From contig NC_133655.1 in assembly GCF_009905375.1 (NCBI RefSeq), positions 34,418,398 through 34,482,397 of the forward strand: DNA of 64,000 nt. Direction: 5' to 3'. The DNA comes from Apium graveolens. Lineage: Eukaryota; Streptophyta; Magnoliopsida; Apiales; Apiaceae. This document shows positions 13,301 through 25,000 of the stretch, in pieces; within the stretch, counting starts at the first letter, position 1; each line of letters opens with the position of its first letter. Below the pieces are notes generated by a model. It did not search any database. It saw only the letters and a program-made list of their open reading frames with translations, and was not told where the DNA came from. Made by a program: the position numbers and the translations under genes.

Positions 13301-16300
13301 AACATATTACTTAACACATTTGTATAATAATATAAATTTATTTATTTTTAATTAATTACTTTTAAAATATTTGAAGTATACCCGAAACCGACCCGAAACC
13401 TGAAAAAACCCGACGGATCGGATTTAGATCTTCGTTTTTAATATTCGGACCTGAACTCGATCTGAACCGAAACATAACGGATCGGATTTAGATCTTACGA
13501 AACCCGATCCGATCTGACCCGTTGTCATCCCTACCCATGCTTTATATGCGTGTGTGAGTGTGTGCGCTTTATAATTTGTGTGTGAATGTGTGTGCACGTG
13601 CTTGTGTCACACATGAATAAAGTAATGTATCATGAATAATACATACCTTCCTAACCAGTGCTTTATAAATAACTTCAGGAAGATAAGCCAAGGTTGTACC
13701 ACTATCAATAATTGTTCCTTTCTTGTCTCCAGTCGCAAACACATCCGCTGTAAGATTAAGGAATTCATGGCCAACTTCAACCCCCGTCATATTTACATTG
13801 TAGTGCAGCCTTTGATTTCAAAATATAAATTAGTTAGAGCTATTGCAATACTCTACGTAATTTAGAGGTATTAATGATAAACTGAGATTGAAAGTAAAAG
13901 GGAGGCTTTGAGAGAGGTGGGCGGGGGGTAACTAACAAGTATGTAGGAGAGAACAATTGCTAATAACTTTTGACGATGCAATTAGTATTCAGATAAAAAT
14001 AAATCTAATATAAGATAAGCTAAAACACAACTACATAACATTTGTATTCATGCTCGACCTTCATAGTAAAAGCAAATAAACATTATGAATTAATGCATTT
14101 AGCATCATATTCAGTTCTGTAATTCTTTTGAACTTCTATTTCCATATAAGTTTGCTCAAAGACAATAAAGTTGAGACACAAAATTACTTAAAAAATACAT
14201 GAAGTTGACAAATTCCAGCAGCGGGTAAAATTTAAAAAAACAAAATCACAAGTTTAAAATATGTCTACTGAAATGGCAGCCAAGTCACATCTGCCATTAA
14301 GCCAAATTGAACGAAATTCAAAAAGAAAACAAAGGTTTTAGCACATTTAAATTAAAATATAAAAATTAACTTTACTTAGAGTTAAATAACCACGCACTGG
14401 TTTGGCATCAGAGGTGTCATGTTGACTTTGGGTTGAACAACATGCCCCATTGCAAAAATGCCGCCGCCATTAACACCATCTAGACAATGTGCAAACATCT
14501 TTTTAACTTTACCAGACGAAGCTAGCTGCGATAAAATAGATGAATTTGACTTTCCAAAACCAAGAATCCCGTCAAGCGCGTCATCATCAGAACCAAGATC
14601 CCCCGATTGTCGTGCACCACAACTAAAAGAAACCAAAATGTTTGCAACAGGAACAAAATAAAATTTTCAGCAAAGATAATGCATAAAATCCAATATGAAG
14701 TGTTCGTAAGTATCATTCAATTTTGTGAATTTAATTCTGCAAGAATTAAAAGACAACAGCAAAAAATCATTCAGAAGCAGCAAAAATACATTATTGAAAG
14801 AAAAGAAGAACCATCTCCACAAATTATTAGCCTCAGTAAAAAATTCAGAACTACATAATCTTTTAGTAACCAAAATTTTTACCTTGTATTAGGTTCCTCT
14901 ATGAAAAATTACAAAATTTAAATAGTCATTTGATAAACATACTTCTAACTTCTACAAACCAAACTTCTAGCTTCTACCAGGCCATGCGACATTTATTTTG
15001 CTGAACGCAAAAATTGTACACAAATCCTAGGAGAAAGAAATTTTTATAAGAATAAATAAGTGGACTTTAAGTCTACTTAAGTACAGAAGGTAATGAAGTT
15101 TACATATATACATATATAATATGTACCTCTATAACTAGAAAAGGTAAACCTTAAACGTCTCAATGCGCTGAGATAATCGTTGCCCGAGTTCACGAAATCA
15201 TTCATGTGTACTAAGAAAAAATGTGTTGGGTAATAAAATTTAAACACAATATATATTTAATTAGTTACAAAGAATGATTCAATTTAACAAAACAATAACA
15301 AGATAACTTGGGTGAATTAACCGCAAAAAAATCACTACCTCATGGGTTTCCTGATCGCAAAAGGGAGAGAATAAGATGGTTCACAACAACAAAAAAAGAA
15401 GACTCAATTCAATATTATTCCCATAATTAAGTATTAAAAAAGACTTGGGAATCACAATACTTATATAGGGAAATAAAATCCTAATAAAATAACCTAATGA
15501 ACTAAGGTCCGATTGCAATTAAGCTTATTATATAATCTACTACACATTGATAAGCTATTAACCCCGCATAAAATATATGTAAGTGTGTGTGTACATACAC
15601 ACAAATACACCAATTCCTCTGTTAAATATGAATAAACTATTTACTAATACGAAGAAAAGTTTCCTTCAATTTTCATTCCCCATCAGTTTCCAATAGGACA
15701 TAGTTTTTGGAGGTACATATATGAGCGATACTAATTAAATCTTTTCCAGGTCATCATAGGATATACTTGTAGAAGACTACACATTGATAAGCTATTAACC
15801 CCACATAAAATATAGGTATTTGTGTGTGTATATATATAAGTATGTATGTGTGTGTGCATATATACATACGCACATATACACTAATTCCTCTATTATATAT
15901 GGATAAACTATTTACTAATACGAAGAAAAGTTTCCTTCAATTTTCAGTCCCCGTCAGTTTCCAACAGGACATAGTTTTTGGAGGTACAAATATGAGCGAT
16001 ACTAATTACTTTTCCTGGTCATCAGAGGATATACTTATAGAAGACCAACTATGATAGAACTTGCATTAACAAGCCTGACACAATTCGCCTCCATATGGAC
16101 ACATAACAGGAGCAACAGAACACGGGTACATAAATAGGCTTCATGAAATTCCTAAGAGAGTCTCATTTACTTGAGCTTTTAAAAGCTGTAAGAAATTTTG
16201 TTAGATACTAGGTTGCATCAATTATAGTCATTTTTTTACATGCGTCTCAAAGTAACTTTTCCGGCCTAAAAGAGACACAAATAAAGCTATATAAAAAGAA

Positions 16301-18864
16301 GTATGTGAGAGCAAACAAAGACTACCATTCAATATAAATCAATAAATTTAACAGCGAGAAACAAAGACTTACCCAAATATAACACTTCCATTTGCCAAAC
16401 TAGTTTGGCGATCACCAGACACACGATCATATTGGACTACATCTCGAACGAAGTATCCCAAACTATAGCCACCATCACCATACACCTCGGTATACATACA
16501 TGACATATTAGATTTGCAGGTAGAGACAGAACCTTTTCTGACCTCTAAACAAAATTCGTGATCACAGGAAATCTTCTTTCCCGTAACTGAATCTAATGGA
16601 TTGTAGAGTGTGAGTTCAAGCTGTTAGGAAGTTGATATTAAAGTAAGGACCAAGATAAACTGTGATATGTCAAGAAGACCTACGGATTAATAAGGTAATA
16701 GCATAATGCTAGAACTAAATTTATAAGTTATATTAAAGTCAAAAAGCGAACAGGAAAAGGAGAAGAGAAAAGAGGTTCACTTACACCGTGATACCCTCGT
16801 TTTGGGCACTCTCTGCACTGAATGCAATTTACCCACATTATGTCACTTCCAGTATCTACTTGCACGGAGTAGTTCTTTGAAGGTGTTCCGATTCCAATAT
16901 TAGCATAATAAAGCCTAAATATTTGGACATAACAGAAAAAGACATCATCACAAATTAGTCCTGCATAAATCTCAAAACTATAGTAAGGAGCTTCTCTATC
17001 CTGTTACTTGCTCGAATGTAACTTTAAAGAAGTGGAAGTGCAACAACTCTAATTCATATTAGAAGTGATTAAGTACAAATTAATAAAAAAAATCACGAGT
17101 TGGAGAAAAAAATAATCACAAGTAATATCATAAATACAAATAAAGAGAGCCAAAAAAGACTATCATACAACATAGACTTACCTAAATATAACGCTTCCAT
17201 TTTCCAAACTAAGATGAGCTTATGAATTCAGATGTATTAAAGATTGCCATAGTAAAATTTATTACTACCAGAGAAATTAATGAACATCTATTTGATATTA
17301 ATGAAGAATGTAATAATTCGAGTTGAATCAACAAATCAACGTCAAAACATAGAGTCTGGGTCAAAAAATGATGAGGATTTGAGTAGAGAGAATGTATATA
17401 GTGATGTCATTAGGGTTTATAAGGATGTGCTCTGAAGTATTTAATGATGTAAAGACGATAAAAAAAGCATATATTTATATACATTCAAAGGGCCTTCATT
17501 TGCTTTCAGAAATGCCATGTCTAAGAACTTGTTAAATAGTAGTACACTTATATTAATTTTACAAATCTCCATCTAAACTAATGTTCTCATGTGAATGAAC
17601 ATAACTCTCTCTGCTGCAGGGTATTCTAGTTTTCAAATTAGCTATAAAATCATTTTAATTGTTTGTGAATTAAAATATGGTATAGAAATTAGAATCCTTT
17701 TATCATATTATGTGGTTAAAAACAAGAATCCACAAATTGAAGTAGACTGTATAAATAGGATTCGCATCATGTGAAAATAATGTGACAGACTACTCCTAAT
17801 CCGATATATTGATACTTATGTTTAAGTGCATATATCTCAATAAAAAGAGGAATACTTTTTATTAAACGATAATTAATCCAGTATTTACAAATACTTAACA
17901 TTTTAGGTACTATAAAGATTCAGTTTAAATCTCTAAGTTCATGTAATTGAGATTGTTTGCTTAGATGGAGAAATTTTGACGGATCAAGGAATTAATAAAT
18001 TAATTTGTATACATTATACACTGTTATTTGGGAATAAAACGAATTATAATGAATAAATTAATTTGTATACATTATACACTGTTATTTGGGAATAAAACGA
18101 ATTATAATGAATTAGGTATTTTAGTTATATAAAGTAAACGCTTATTAGGATCAGTATATGTGGTTGTAATAGAATTACAAAATGATTTGTTTCCTTGAAT
18201 TTATAAGGATTTAACACTTGTTTTCACGGCTTCTTAGACCTGTCCTACATCACATATGCAATAATTACAAGTATAGGCACTTGCTTGGAGTTGGAGAGCT
18301 AAAAGATCCGTGATACGTATTGACAACATTTTGCTAAAGATAAGACAAGCTATTTTATTAAGTTTGGTAGTTACGATGTCCTGGTGTTGTCTAAACAGAA
18401 ACATGCTTTTTCAACACGAACATAAGTTCTCGAGTCGTTTAATTTAAATGTTGTCAATTCATAACCCCCAAAAAAGGGGGAAAAGAAGTTTAATGTTTTG
18501 TATATACATGGATACAATGGTAGTTGTTACTAGGAACACGAAAAGAATAAATTAGTTGTTAACTAAATTGGATTGCATTGAAGAATAGCAATGAATAAGA
18601 AAAATAAAAAGTGGTAAATGTGGGAAGGTAATAGGCTAACCCGACAGTATCAGCGCGGCCAATACCGCCAATAGGAAGGTCGACACCGGCGGCAAGAATA
18701 TGGAGATGGCGGAGAGAATCATGAGATTTGAGAGCAGCCAGTGAATTATCCAGACCACCACCAGAAGAGAATTTTGAATTTACACTAATTACATACCCAC
18801 TTGTGCTGCTGCTGCATATACACATCACTATGTATAACACCAATTTCTTTTTCCACAACGCCAT
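1324..18864 (-). CDS. Aspartyl protease, plant A36/A39-like, GPI-type (10 exons)
   Basis: The gene encodes a pepsin-family (A1) aspartic protease predicted to enter the secretory pathway. Coding exons in transcript order are 18641-18864, 16785-16914, 16373-16620, 14398-14622, 13647-13809, 10584-10657, 9899-9986, 6620-6695, 6219-6290 and 1324-1472. All introns are GT-AG and phases match, giving 1449 nt or 482 residues. Residues 1 to about 23 form a signal peptide (KKKLVLYIVMCICSSS). The first catalytic aspartate is D95 in DTGSDIMWVNC and the second is D311 in IIDSGTTLAYLP. Cysteine-rich strands lie between them. The tail (about 463-482, ALQILLLAILLHGLLS) is hydrophobic after small residues, as in GPI-anchor signals. 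Length and exon-to-exon similarity match Arabidopsis A36/A39-type proteases, which are membrane-anchored and act in pollen and ovules; that role is inferred here from the family. The frame is intact despite introns of up to 4.7 kb full of transposons. The start is the only ATG before the signal peptide. Confidence 0.93.
1934..2614. mobile_element. hAT-like non-autonomous element in protease intron 9
   Basis: The block starts with CAGGGGTGCGG and ends with the reverse complement of a similar end (CACGGGTGCGG). GTGCGG repeats crowd the left subterminal region and CCGCACCC repeats crowd the right, giving inverted GC-rich ends in an AT-rich intron. This architecture is typical of small hAT elements. 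I could not find a clean 8-bp target duplication, so boundaries and superfamily are uncertain. No transposase is encoded. Confidence 0.45.
2735..2925. repeat. Candidate MITE in protease intron 9
   Basis: Inverted ends share CCCTAAGTACG: plus strand near 2753 (CCCTAAGTACGAAC) and reverse complement near 2893-2910 (CCCTAAGTACGTAC). They enclose about 150 bp of AT-rich DNA. The size and symmetry fit a MITE. No target duplication was secured. Confidence 0.4.
3660..5538. mobile_element. Candidate composite DNA transposon in intron 9
   Basis: The left end GGGGTCATTTGTTT and the reverse complement of the right end GGGGCCATTTGGTT are similar, as in hAT or PIF/Harbinger-type termini. The interior carries a second repeat (about 3890-5137). 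There is no recognisable transposase and no firm target duplication, so this is a suggestion. Confidence 0.3.
3890..5137. repeat. Dispersed repeat ending ATTATAATATAG..ATAGATG
   Basis: The stretch begins near ACCCGTGCGATGCA, contains a near-palindromic CGGTGCAATGCACCG (about 4446-4460), and ends at CTATTATAATATAGTATAGATG. A second, shorter copy of the 3' portion lies at about 19240-19396. Both share an AATAAGGA(A/G)AT segment and the ATTATAATATAGATGG-type end. The class is unknown; a Helitron or another TIR-less element is possible. Confidence 0.35.
7960..8430. repeat. CGAGCTC-rich inverted repeat element in intron 7
   Basis: Clusters of TTCGAGCTCGAGCTC and AACGAACC on the left are mirrored by GAGCTCGAAC and GGTTCATTAACAGCTC on the right, separated by an AT-rich centre. 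This kind of GAGCTCGA/GAACCGAG repeat is common in plant MITE-like elements. Exact ends and target duplication were not resolved. Confidence 0.4.
9342..9705. mobile_element. hAT-type MITE, short copy (intron 7)
   Basis: A 364-bp element is flanked by a perfect 8-bp duplication CTCTGTAT (9334-9341 and 9706-9713). Terminal inverted repeats are CAAGGTTGTCACGG and CATTGGTATCACGA. The subterminal regions carry many GACTAGTCG/GTCGAC palindromic motifs. It is a shorter relative of the element at 10829-12122 and encodes nothing recognisable. Confidence 0.8.
10829..12122. mobile_element. hAT-type element, long copy (intron 5)
   Basis: A 1294-bp element has an 8-bp duplication with one mismatch, ACTCTAAT (10821-10828) and GCTCTAAT (12123-12130). 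The termini are CAAGGTTATCA and CATGGTTATCA, with the same GACTAGTCG subterminal motifs as the copy at 9342-9705. The interior contains short minus-strand frames with an acidic run (about 11112-11496) and a purine-rich stretch (about 11760-11860). I do not recognise a transposase, so it is probably a deleted derivative or carries captured DNA. Confidence 0.75.
12813..13533. mobile_element. hAT-type non-autonomous element (intron 5)
   Basis: A 721-bp element has a perfect 8-bp duplication CCCATGCT (12805-12812 and 13534-13541). Terminal repeats are TACGGATGGCAA and TAGGGATGACAA, the classic TAGGGRTGRCAA hAT end. Subterminal GGATCGGAT/CCCGAACC-type repeats fill both ends and the centre is AT-rich. 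No transposase is present. It lies less than 120 bp downstream of exon 5. Confidence 0.85.
15540..16046. repeat. Diverged tandem duplication in intron 3
   Basis: Two adjacent copies (15540-15776 and 15777-16046) start with CTACACATTGATAAGC and share long blocks including the stretch around GAAGAAAAGTTTCC and TAGTTTTTGGAGGTAC. The microsatellite part (TG/TA-rich) differs in length. The second copy contains an open frame of about 75 codons that looks incidental. Confidence 0.75.
17175..17215 (-). pseudogene. Duplicated exon-3 3' end with splice donor, inside intron 1
   Basis: The minus strand here nearly repeats the end of protease exon 3 and its donor: GGAAGCGTTATATTTAG then GTAAGT, against GGAAGTGTTATATTTGG then GTAAGT at 16373. 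The similarity continues into the flanking intron (about 17130-17190 compared with 16307-16380, with a gap). It is a partial copy of the exon 3/intron 3 boundary placed upstream of exon 2. No acceptor or full exon is present, so it is a relic. Confidence 0.65.
17994..18109. repeat. Perfect 58-bp tandem duplication in intron 1
   Basis: The segment 17994-18051 is repeated without visible change at 18052-18109 (core TTTGTATACATTATACACTG). The lack of divergence indicates a recent slippage or repair event. Confidence 0.85.
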
Positions 18865-18914
18865 ATCATTTACTCCCCTTTCAGCGCCTCTTTTTTTAAT
18901 TAATCGGACAAAAC

Positions 18915-18934
18915 AGAGAGAGAGAGAGAGAGAG
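18915..18934. repeat. (AG)n microsatellite in the protease 5' UTR region
   Basis: A run of AG dinucleotides on the plus strand reads as CT on the gene's strand, 51-70 bp upstream of the start codon. CT repeats in this position are frequent in plant 5' UTRs. The transcription start was not located. Confidence 0.7.
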
Positions 18935-19037
18935 TATTTTAGCAGTGGGCGTAGACCGGAGACATGCGGTGTTTCTCAAGTCATGGTATACAATTAGCTA
19001 ATTATCATTAATATTCAGCGGTTTTTTTGACAAATAA

Positions 19038-19216
19038 AGGAAATGTTATTTTCAGAGTGAAATTTTATTTCCAGAATTGAAAAATTATGAAACAATGAAA
19101 TTACCCTTTACATTGTTTTTTCCTTCTGCTGTTCTTGTGTATACACATGGCAGTTTTGTTTTTTTATGCTTTGTTTACTTTGAAAATTAAAAATTGGCTC
19201 TGGAAATAGCATTTTT
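19038..19216. mobile_element. 179-bp MITE upstream of the protease gene
   Basis: The inverted ends are AGGAAATGTTATTTTCAGAG and AAAAATGCTATTTCCAGAG. An imperfect 9-bp flank (GACAAATAA and CATAAATAA, 7 of 9 identical) suggests a Mutator-like origin. It starts about 170 bp upstream of the protease ATG and so lies in the likely promoter. Confidence 0.55.
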
Positions 19217-19239
19217 CATAAATAATAGGATAAGTTTTT

Positions 19240-19396
19240 GTTTAGTTTAACGGATAAGGACACTAATTTTATTAGTTTAACAATTTAATATTTCAATAAA
19301 TGTCTAACATTATTTATTTTTATTTTTAATAATCAAAATAAGGAAATTATCGTTTAACCAAAATATTTTCCATTCCGATTATTATAATATAGATGG
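19240..19396. repeat. Partial copy of the dispersed repeat seen at 3890-5137
   Basis: The AATAAGGAAAT segment and the ATTATAATATAGATGG end match the 3' portion of the intron-9 repeat. It directly follows the promoter MITE. Confidence 0.35.
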
Positions 19397-22098
19397 TATA
19401 TATTTCCAACTTCTTAGAATCAATAGTACATGTATAAATTTAATGTGTAATTAATTCAATTCAAAACCTAAATTTTTTAATATTATTAATAATTTATTAC
19501 ATGTTTTTGACTAAATTTGCTTCATAGATGGTTTACAACTAATAATATAAACAAAGTGAAATGACATACAATATTAAGGATAATTCTTTAAACATCGAAT
19601 TTATCTTCTTTATTAGCAAACCTTTCCCCTTCAAACTTTTATCATAACAAAAATGAATGTAAAGTTTGATACTCACATAGTTTCAGCATATAATTCGAGA
19701 ATAGTGTTTTCAGAATTGATATTTTATTTATTTATTTTGGGATATTTTTTCACATTTATTTCAATCATTTGACAATCCAACATTCTTATTCACGAAATCT
19801 TTACCGAATCAAATATTTGGAAAATTACGACATAGCATAGAATGAGTCGACTCAATAATTTGTTACTTAACTTCAGAGAATAATTAGTTTTTTCAATGAA
19901 AAATTGTACTATTTTTTCTTCGCCAAAATTCTTAACCCATTGACTTTTTCTTTAATAAAATTTTAATGAGATAATTTATGATCCATTTATAATGTCAATT
20001 GAAGGGGAGTATTATAAGTTGATTGTCATATGATCAATATTTTACTAATTGAGTTATAACATAGATAGTAGAAAATTGTTACATTGCATTAATTACATAT
20101 TCCCTTTATTTTGCTATAAATAGCTTACCTTACTGGATGAAAAATTCGCAACGTGCATTTTTACTCCTCTGCTCAATCTTTCTTATCATATTGTTCTTAT
20201 TCTGATAAATATGTAGTTCCTTTTGGTGTGATCAAAGCTAATATATTTTAAAAGGCATCAAAAAAAAACTAGGATATTACAAACTTACAAAAAAAAACTA
20301 ATATATTACAATGGAACCTCATTTTTATTATTTATTGGTATATTTTTTGAAAAGGAGTAATATTATTGCCTTCTCTCTAAATACTTATTTTTGTACTTCC
20401 TTTTTATTGCTTTTTTTTACAGTAGATACATTATATGTAGATGAATTGTATCATAATACAATAGCGGCAAAATGAGTTTCTTACGTTCAATAAAGTCTAT
20501 CCTTTAACCGCTGGACATGCAAAGATGATCGTGAAAAATTAGAACATTAATCTTTAATGTCTGATAAGAAAATACATATTTTCAATATTACACAAATTTA
20601 TCCCGAAGGAACATGAAATAAAGAAAATGATACATAATGTGTATATATACGTACATATTAAATAATTATTCATGGCAATCTATTATATACTGAAGCACAA
20701 AAACCCAACCATCATGTCCCCGATGAATCATAAGGATTCATGGAACAAATCAAATCAGAAAAACATGTTTTTCGGAGTAAAGAAGATGTTGAGAACAAGC
20801 GAACCTGAATACGTTACAAATTCTCAACACGCTATCAGATCACCGATGTTAAGAATTCGCATTCTTCATTTAAAAATATTGATCCAAAAAAATTTAAAAC
20901 AAGAAACAATCTAAATCACCTTCAAACCCGAAAAACTAATCTGCAACTGGATCGACGAATAAAAGATTCAGAAATAGAAAAGGTGAGTCTTAGAAAAGGG
21001 CATCTTTATTATTGCTTTAATTATATAAAGCGTTATAATAATAACAACAGAATACTCAAACATCTATTATATTTGTTATAATTCAATTCCCAAAAAAAAA
21101 AAGTAAATATATCATTTATGTATGTAGTGAGCAAGTTAAAGCTAAATTTTGAATTGTAACTTTTTTTCTACCATTCACTAAACTTCGCAATATAATACTT
21201 TTTCAAAGTTGAAGGTGATGATCAAGCACTTTTTGTTTTTAGATTGTAGCAATTGTTGAAGTAATTATTAATTAAATTAAAAAAATTACTTTTTCTTTCT
21301 TTTCATCATTTTACAAACACATTTGTTTAGAATATATATTTATACAATGTTTATATAGATTTCAAAAAAATTACCAGATACAAACAAGAGAATTACCAAA
21401 ATACCTCATTTTTGGTGTCCAAGTTCCCAAAATGCGTAAAGGCATCGAAAATACTCGATGTATACGTATCGGTAACATGCATATGCACTTTTTTAATTTT
21501 TTAGAGAACACACGTGAACACATGTGTGTTCATTTTTTATTTTGATGGAACACGCATCACAAACATGTGCATTTACCTAAAATAAAAAAAATGAACATGT
21601 ATTTGAAGTATGCGTGGTCTTCTTAAATATTAAAGAGTAAAGTGCACTTAAGGTACGTCTAGTTTACCTTTCAAACCACCTGGGATGCTCAGGTTGTGAA
21701 ACTACCACTTGTGATACCCATGTTCTATCTTTTTTATACTTTATGTGTTTTAGTTAAATATGGTGGATGGCGTTAGTTTGTTCGAGGGTAAAGCTGGTAA
21801 TTCAGCTTTATTACGGCTATGTCACTTACACACACTACTTTACCCATTTTCCATTATTTTAACTCATTTTCTAAACCCTAATTTCAATTTAAGTTCATCT
21901 AAGAAACTAAAATATCTCTTTTAGATGTAGAAATTGATGTTAATCCTCGATCTTGCTTGTCACTGTGACCAAATACAGGTAGGCGCTTTCGTACTTGTTG
22001 GAACAACAACTACGGGTGCCCTGTGTTAGATATTAAGTGCAACATAGAGGAGGGGTGACTGTATTTTCTTGATTTTTAGCCTTTTTCAAACTTTTTTT
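19397..22098. other. Gene-free AT-rich intergenic DNA
   Basis: I see no supported gene in this stretch. An 80-codon open frame at 20672-20914 has no recognisable domain and a composition like its surroundings. The part near 21,420-21,620 has a few inverted and repeated CACATGTG/ACACGTG-like words but no clear element ends. Confidence 0.5.
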
Positions 22099-25000
22099 GT
22101 AATATCCGAGATATATCGTGTAATTATTTTATCAATAAATAAATATTATGTGTTTATTATATGAATTTTTTTGGTGAATTATCTGTTAAGTGGTATCTGT
22201 GTTTGGATGTTTCAATGTGATAATATTTGAGTATTTTAATTCTTATATGTCCAAAATAAAGTATAGATAATTTTAATATTTTTCTATTAATTTTTTTTGT
22301 TATTATATGATTTTATAAAGGATTTATGGATTTAATAAATTATTTTTCCGAGTATTTATAAATTAATTTGTATAATCGAGAATCGACCGACTTCAATCGT
22401 TTTTACGTTTTTACAACCCGGAAGTCTCGGGAAAACTCATTTCTAACCTAATGGCAATATTTCAAGCATTTTCAATATTTTGACTTTTTCGATCCGAAGT
22501 ACGGTTTTCCCTGTGCGGGTCCCGGCGCAAAATTTTCGATATAATATTCGTTTTGGTAAATCAATAAAACCCGTACTTTCGAGAAACGTGATATTTTGAT
22601 TAAACTATTATATTATCTTCTCGTAATTCGTGTAACCAAAGCGCTGAGACCAAGTCTGTATTTACAAAATGCTTAGTTTTGGATAATTATCCTACAACCG
22701 TTACCGAATTGGATCTGTTTTATTAAATAAATATTATATTTTATATCCGATATGATCCAACGGGGTACCAATATTCTGTAAATATATATAGCCCTTGCCG
22801 TATTTTATTTTGTACAGATAATCATTTGCAAACAGTAAAAATAGTTAATTTTCAGAGAAAATCAATATATTCATAATAGTTCTTAAGAATCAAACCTATA
22901 TTTGGAGGTGTTATTGATATCGGATTTTGGAGTTCAAATAACCAAAACGAAGATCTTGGAGAGTACTTTCAGAATTCTATAACTCATACACCTGCAGAAT
23001 CAATAGGTATTTTTCTATAATTTTTTATTAATTTCGAATTATTTTGGATTTAATTATGAATTTTTGAGTTTGATGTTGTTTCTGTGATTTGATGCTTGCA
23101 TGTTGTAGATAATTTGATTCTGATCATTTTGGTATGTCATATGATGAATTTGGAGTTCAATAACATGCTCAAAATTGAGTTTAATCTTCGAATTAAGAAA
23201 TTGGGGTTCATAATTCGTATGAATGTTTTCAATTGAAATTAGGGCTTTTTGATCTAAGAGTTATTAGATTGATTGGTTGGTATGAACGTGTAGAGCTTGA
23301 AAAGAGGAATCGATTGGTGGTAGTCTCGTCTACAGACGATACCAGAATCGAGCTGGTCGTAACCACGAAGAACTCGCCGTCCGACGAGTTTTCTTCGAGT
23401 TTTTCCGGCCAACTCAAGCGTTATCTGTTTTTTTTATTGCATGATTGTGTTCCCGGTGTTTTAGAGATGTGATATGGAGGAGTTGGTGGTATGTGGATTT
23501 CAGGAACGTGTTCTCCGGCGAGACAGGGCTGTTTTCCGGTGAGCCCTGTCATTTTTGCAATTTGGTCCCTATTCTTTTGGGGAAGAAACAGTTTAGTCTC
23601 TGTAGTTTCAAAAAATTGCAAATTTTGGATTCCTATTTTAAAATTTTTATAAAAATCATATTTTCTATTTATTTTAATTTCAAAAATTCATTTTTAATTA
23701 TTAAAAATTCCAAAAATCGTTATTTTAATTCCAAAAATTATTTTTAATACAAAAATAAATCTAAATTACTTAATTAATTAATTTTAGTTAATAATTAATT
23801 ATTTATTTGGTCAATTAATTTGAATATTAATTGATTAATTGATTTAATTAATTAATTTTAATTGAATATTTAATTAAATTTAATTATTTCTTTTGATTTA
23901 AAAATTCTAAAAAATAGTTTCGAGCTTTAAAATATTATTTTAAATTGTTTTCAAGGCTCGATAATCATTATAAAATGATTTTAAAGTCAGATTCGGGTAT
24001 TCGAACCCTGTTAATTGGTTATAAATGATTCAACGACCCGTTTTAATTCCGAAAAATGTTTAAAAATTCGTATTAACCCCGAACCTTCTTTGAAAAAGTA
24101 TTTTTATCAAATATATAACGTAATATGTGCTATATGCGATCTGATTGGTGTACGATATGCTTACATGTGTATTGTTTAACTGTTTTAATCATAATTTTCA
24201 ATCCGTAAATCGGATTTTGGTGAAACGAAGGGTAGATAGAAGCTTGTAACGAATAGAATAAAGTGAGAAATGGTATTGATAGATACTTGTGATGTCTATT
24301 AGAGGAAGCGAGGCGTAGAAAGGGGAAACAGATAGTCAGCGATTAGGAATCGGTGAACGAAAGCAAGGGAAGTGTTAGCGAATTGAGATAAGGTAAGTGT
24401 TCTGAACCTTCTCAAGATATGTTGCAAGAAATTGAATAGTTTTGTTTCATATTGCAAGTACTTTGAAGTATTTAACCTTAAACCCTGATTCCAGTTATTG
24501 ATTTAGAGTCGTAAGCCTTATTCTTTGTAAGCCATCGATTGTTGAATTCCCAAATAGAAATCACAAATATATGATACTACTCCACAAATACATACAAACT
24601 ATATACCGATCCCTGATCCGAAATTGCTTAACATACAAACCTTTATACCTTATACAATAAAAGACTAATCCTTATAACCATTAAACCTTGATTCTTCAGT
24701 TATCTGATTCTTTTACCGGTTAATAGCCAATATTTTTACTTATCTTGTTGTACCCTTGTGATGATTGCAAATCACCTTATGTTTAAAGAAAAATGTTGTT
24801 TATGATTCTATTTATTGTTTTAAAAATATGGACCAGATTCGTGGTCGTATTATGCCAATGTGTACCATGGATCCAGTATGTAGAGCAGGGTCATATGCCT
24901 TGCTCGGGGTTAGTGCGTGACTGATCAGCAGCCTAACCTTGGTTTTAAAAATAAAAATTGAATATCCAATTCTAATCATTACTTATAAAGAAACTTGATA

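Noticed and set aside
20672..20914. 80-codon plus-strand open frame in the intergenic region
   Set aside because: No domain, no splice context, composition like its AT-rich surroundings; likely chance.
23233..23747. Open frames in the G1 LTR as genes
   Set aside because: Overlapping frames on both strands in a repeat that recurs elsewhere with different frames; no domain.
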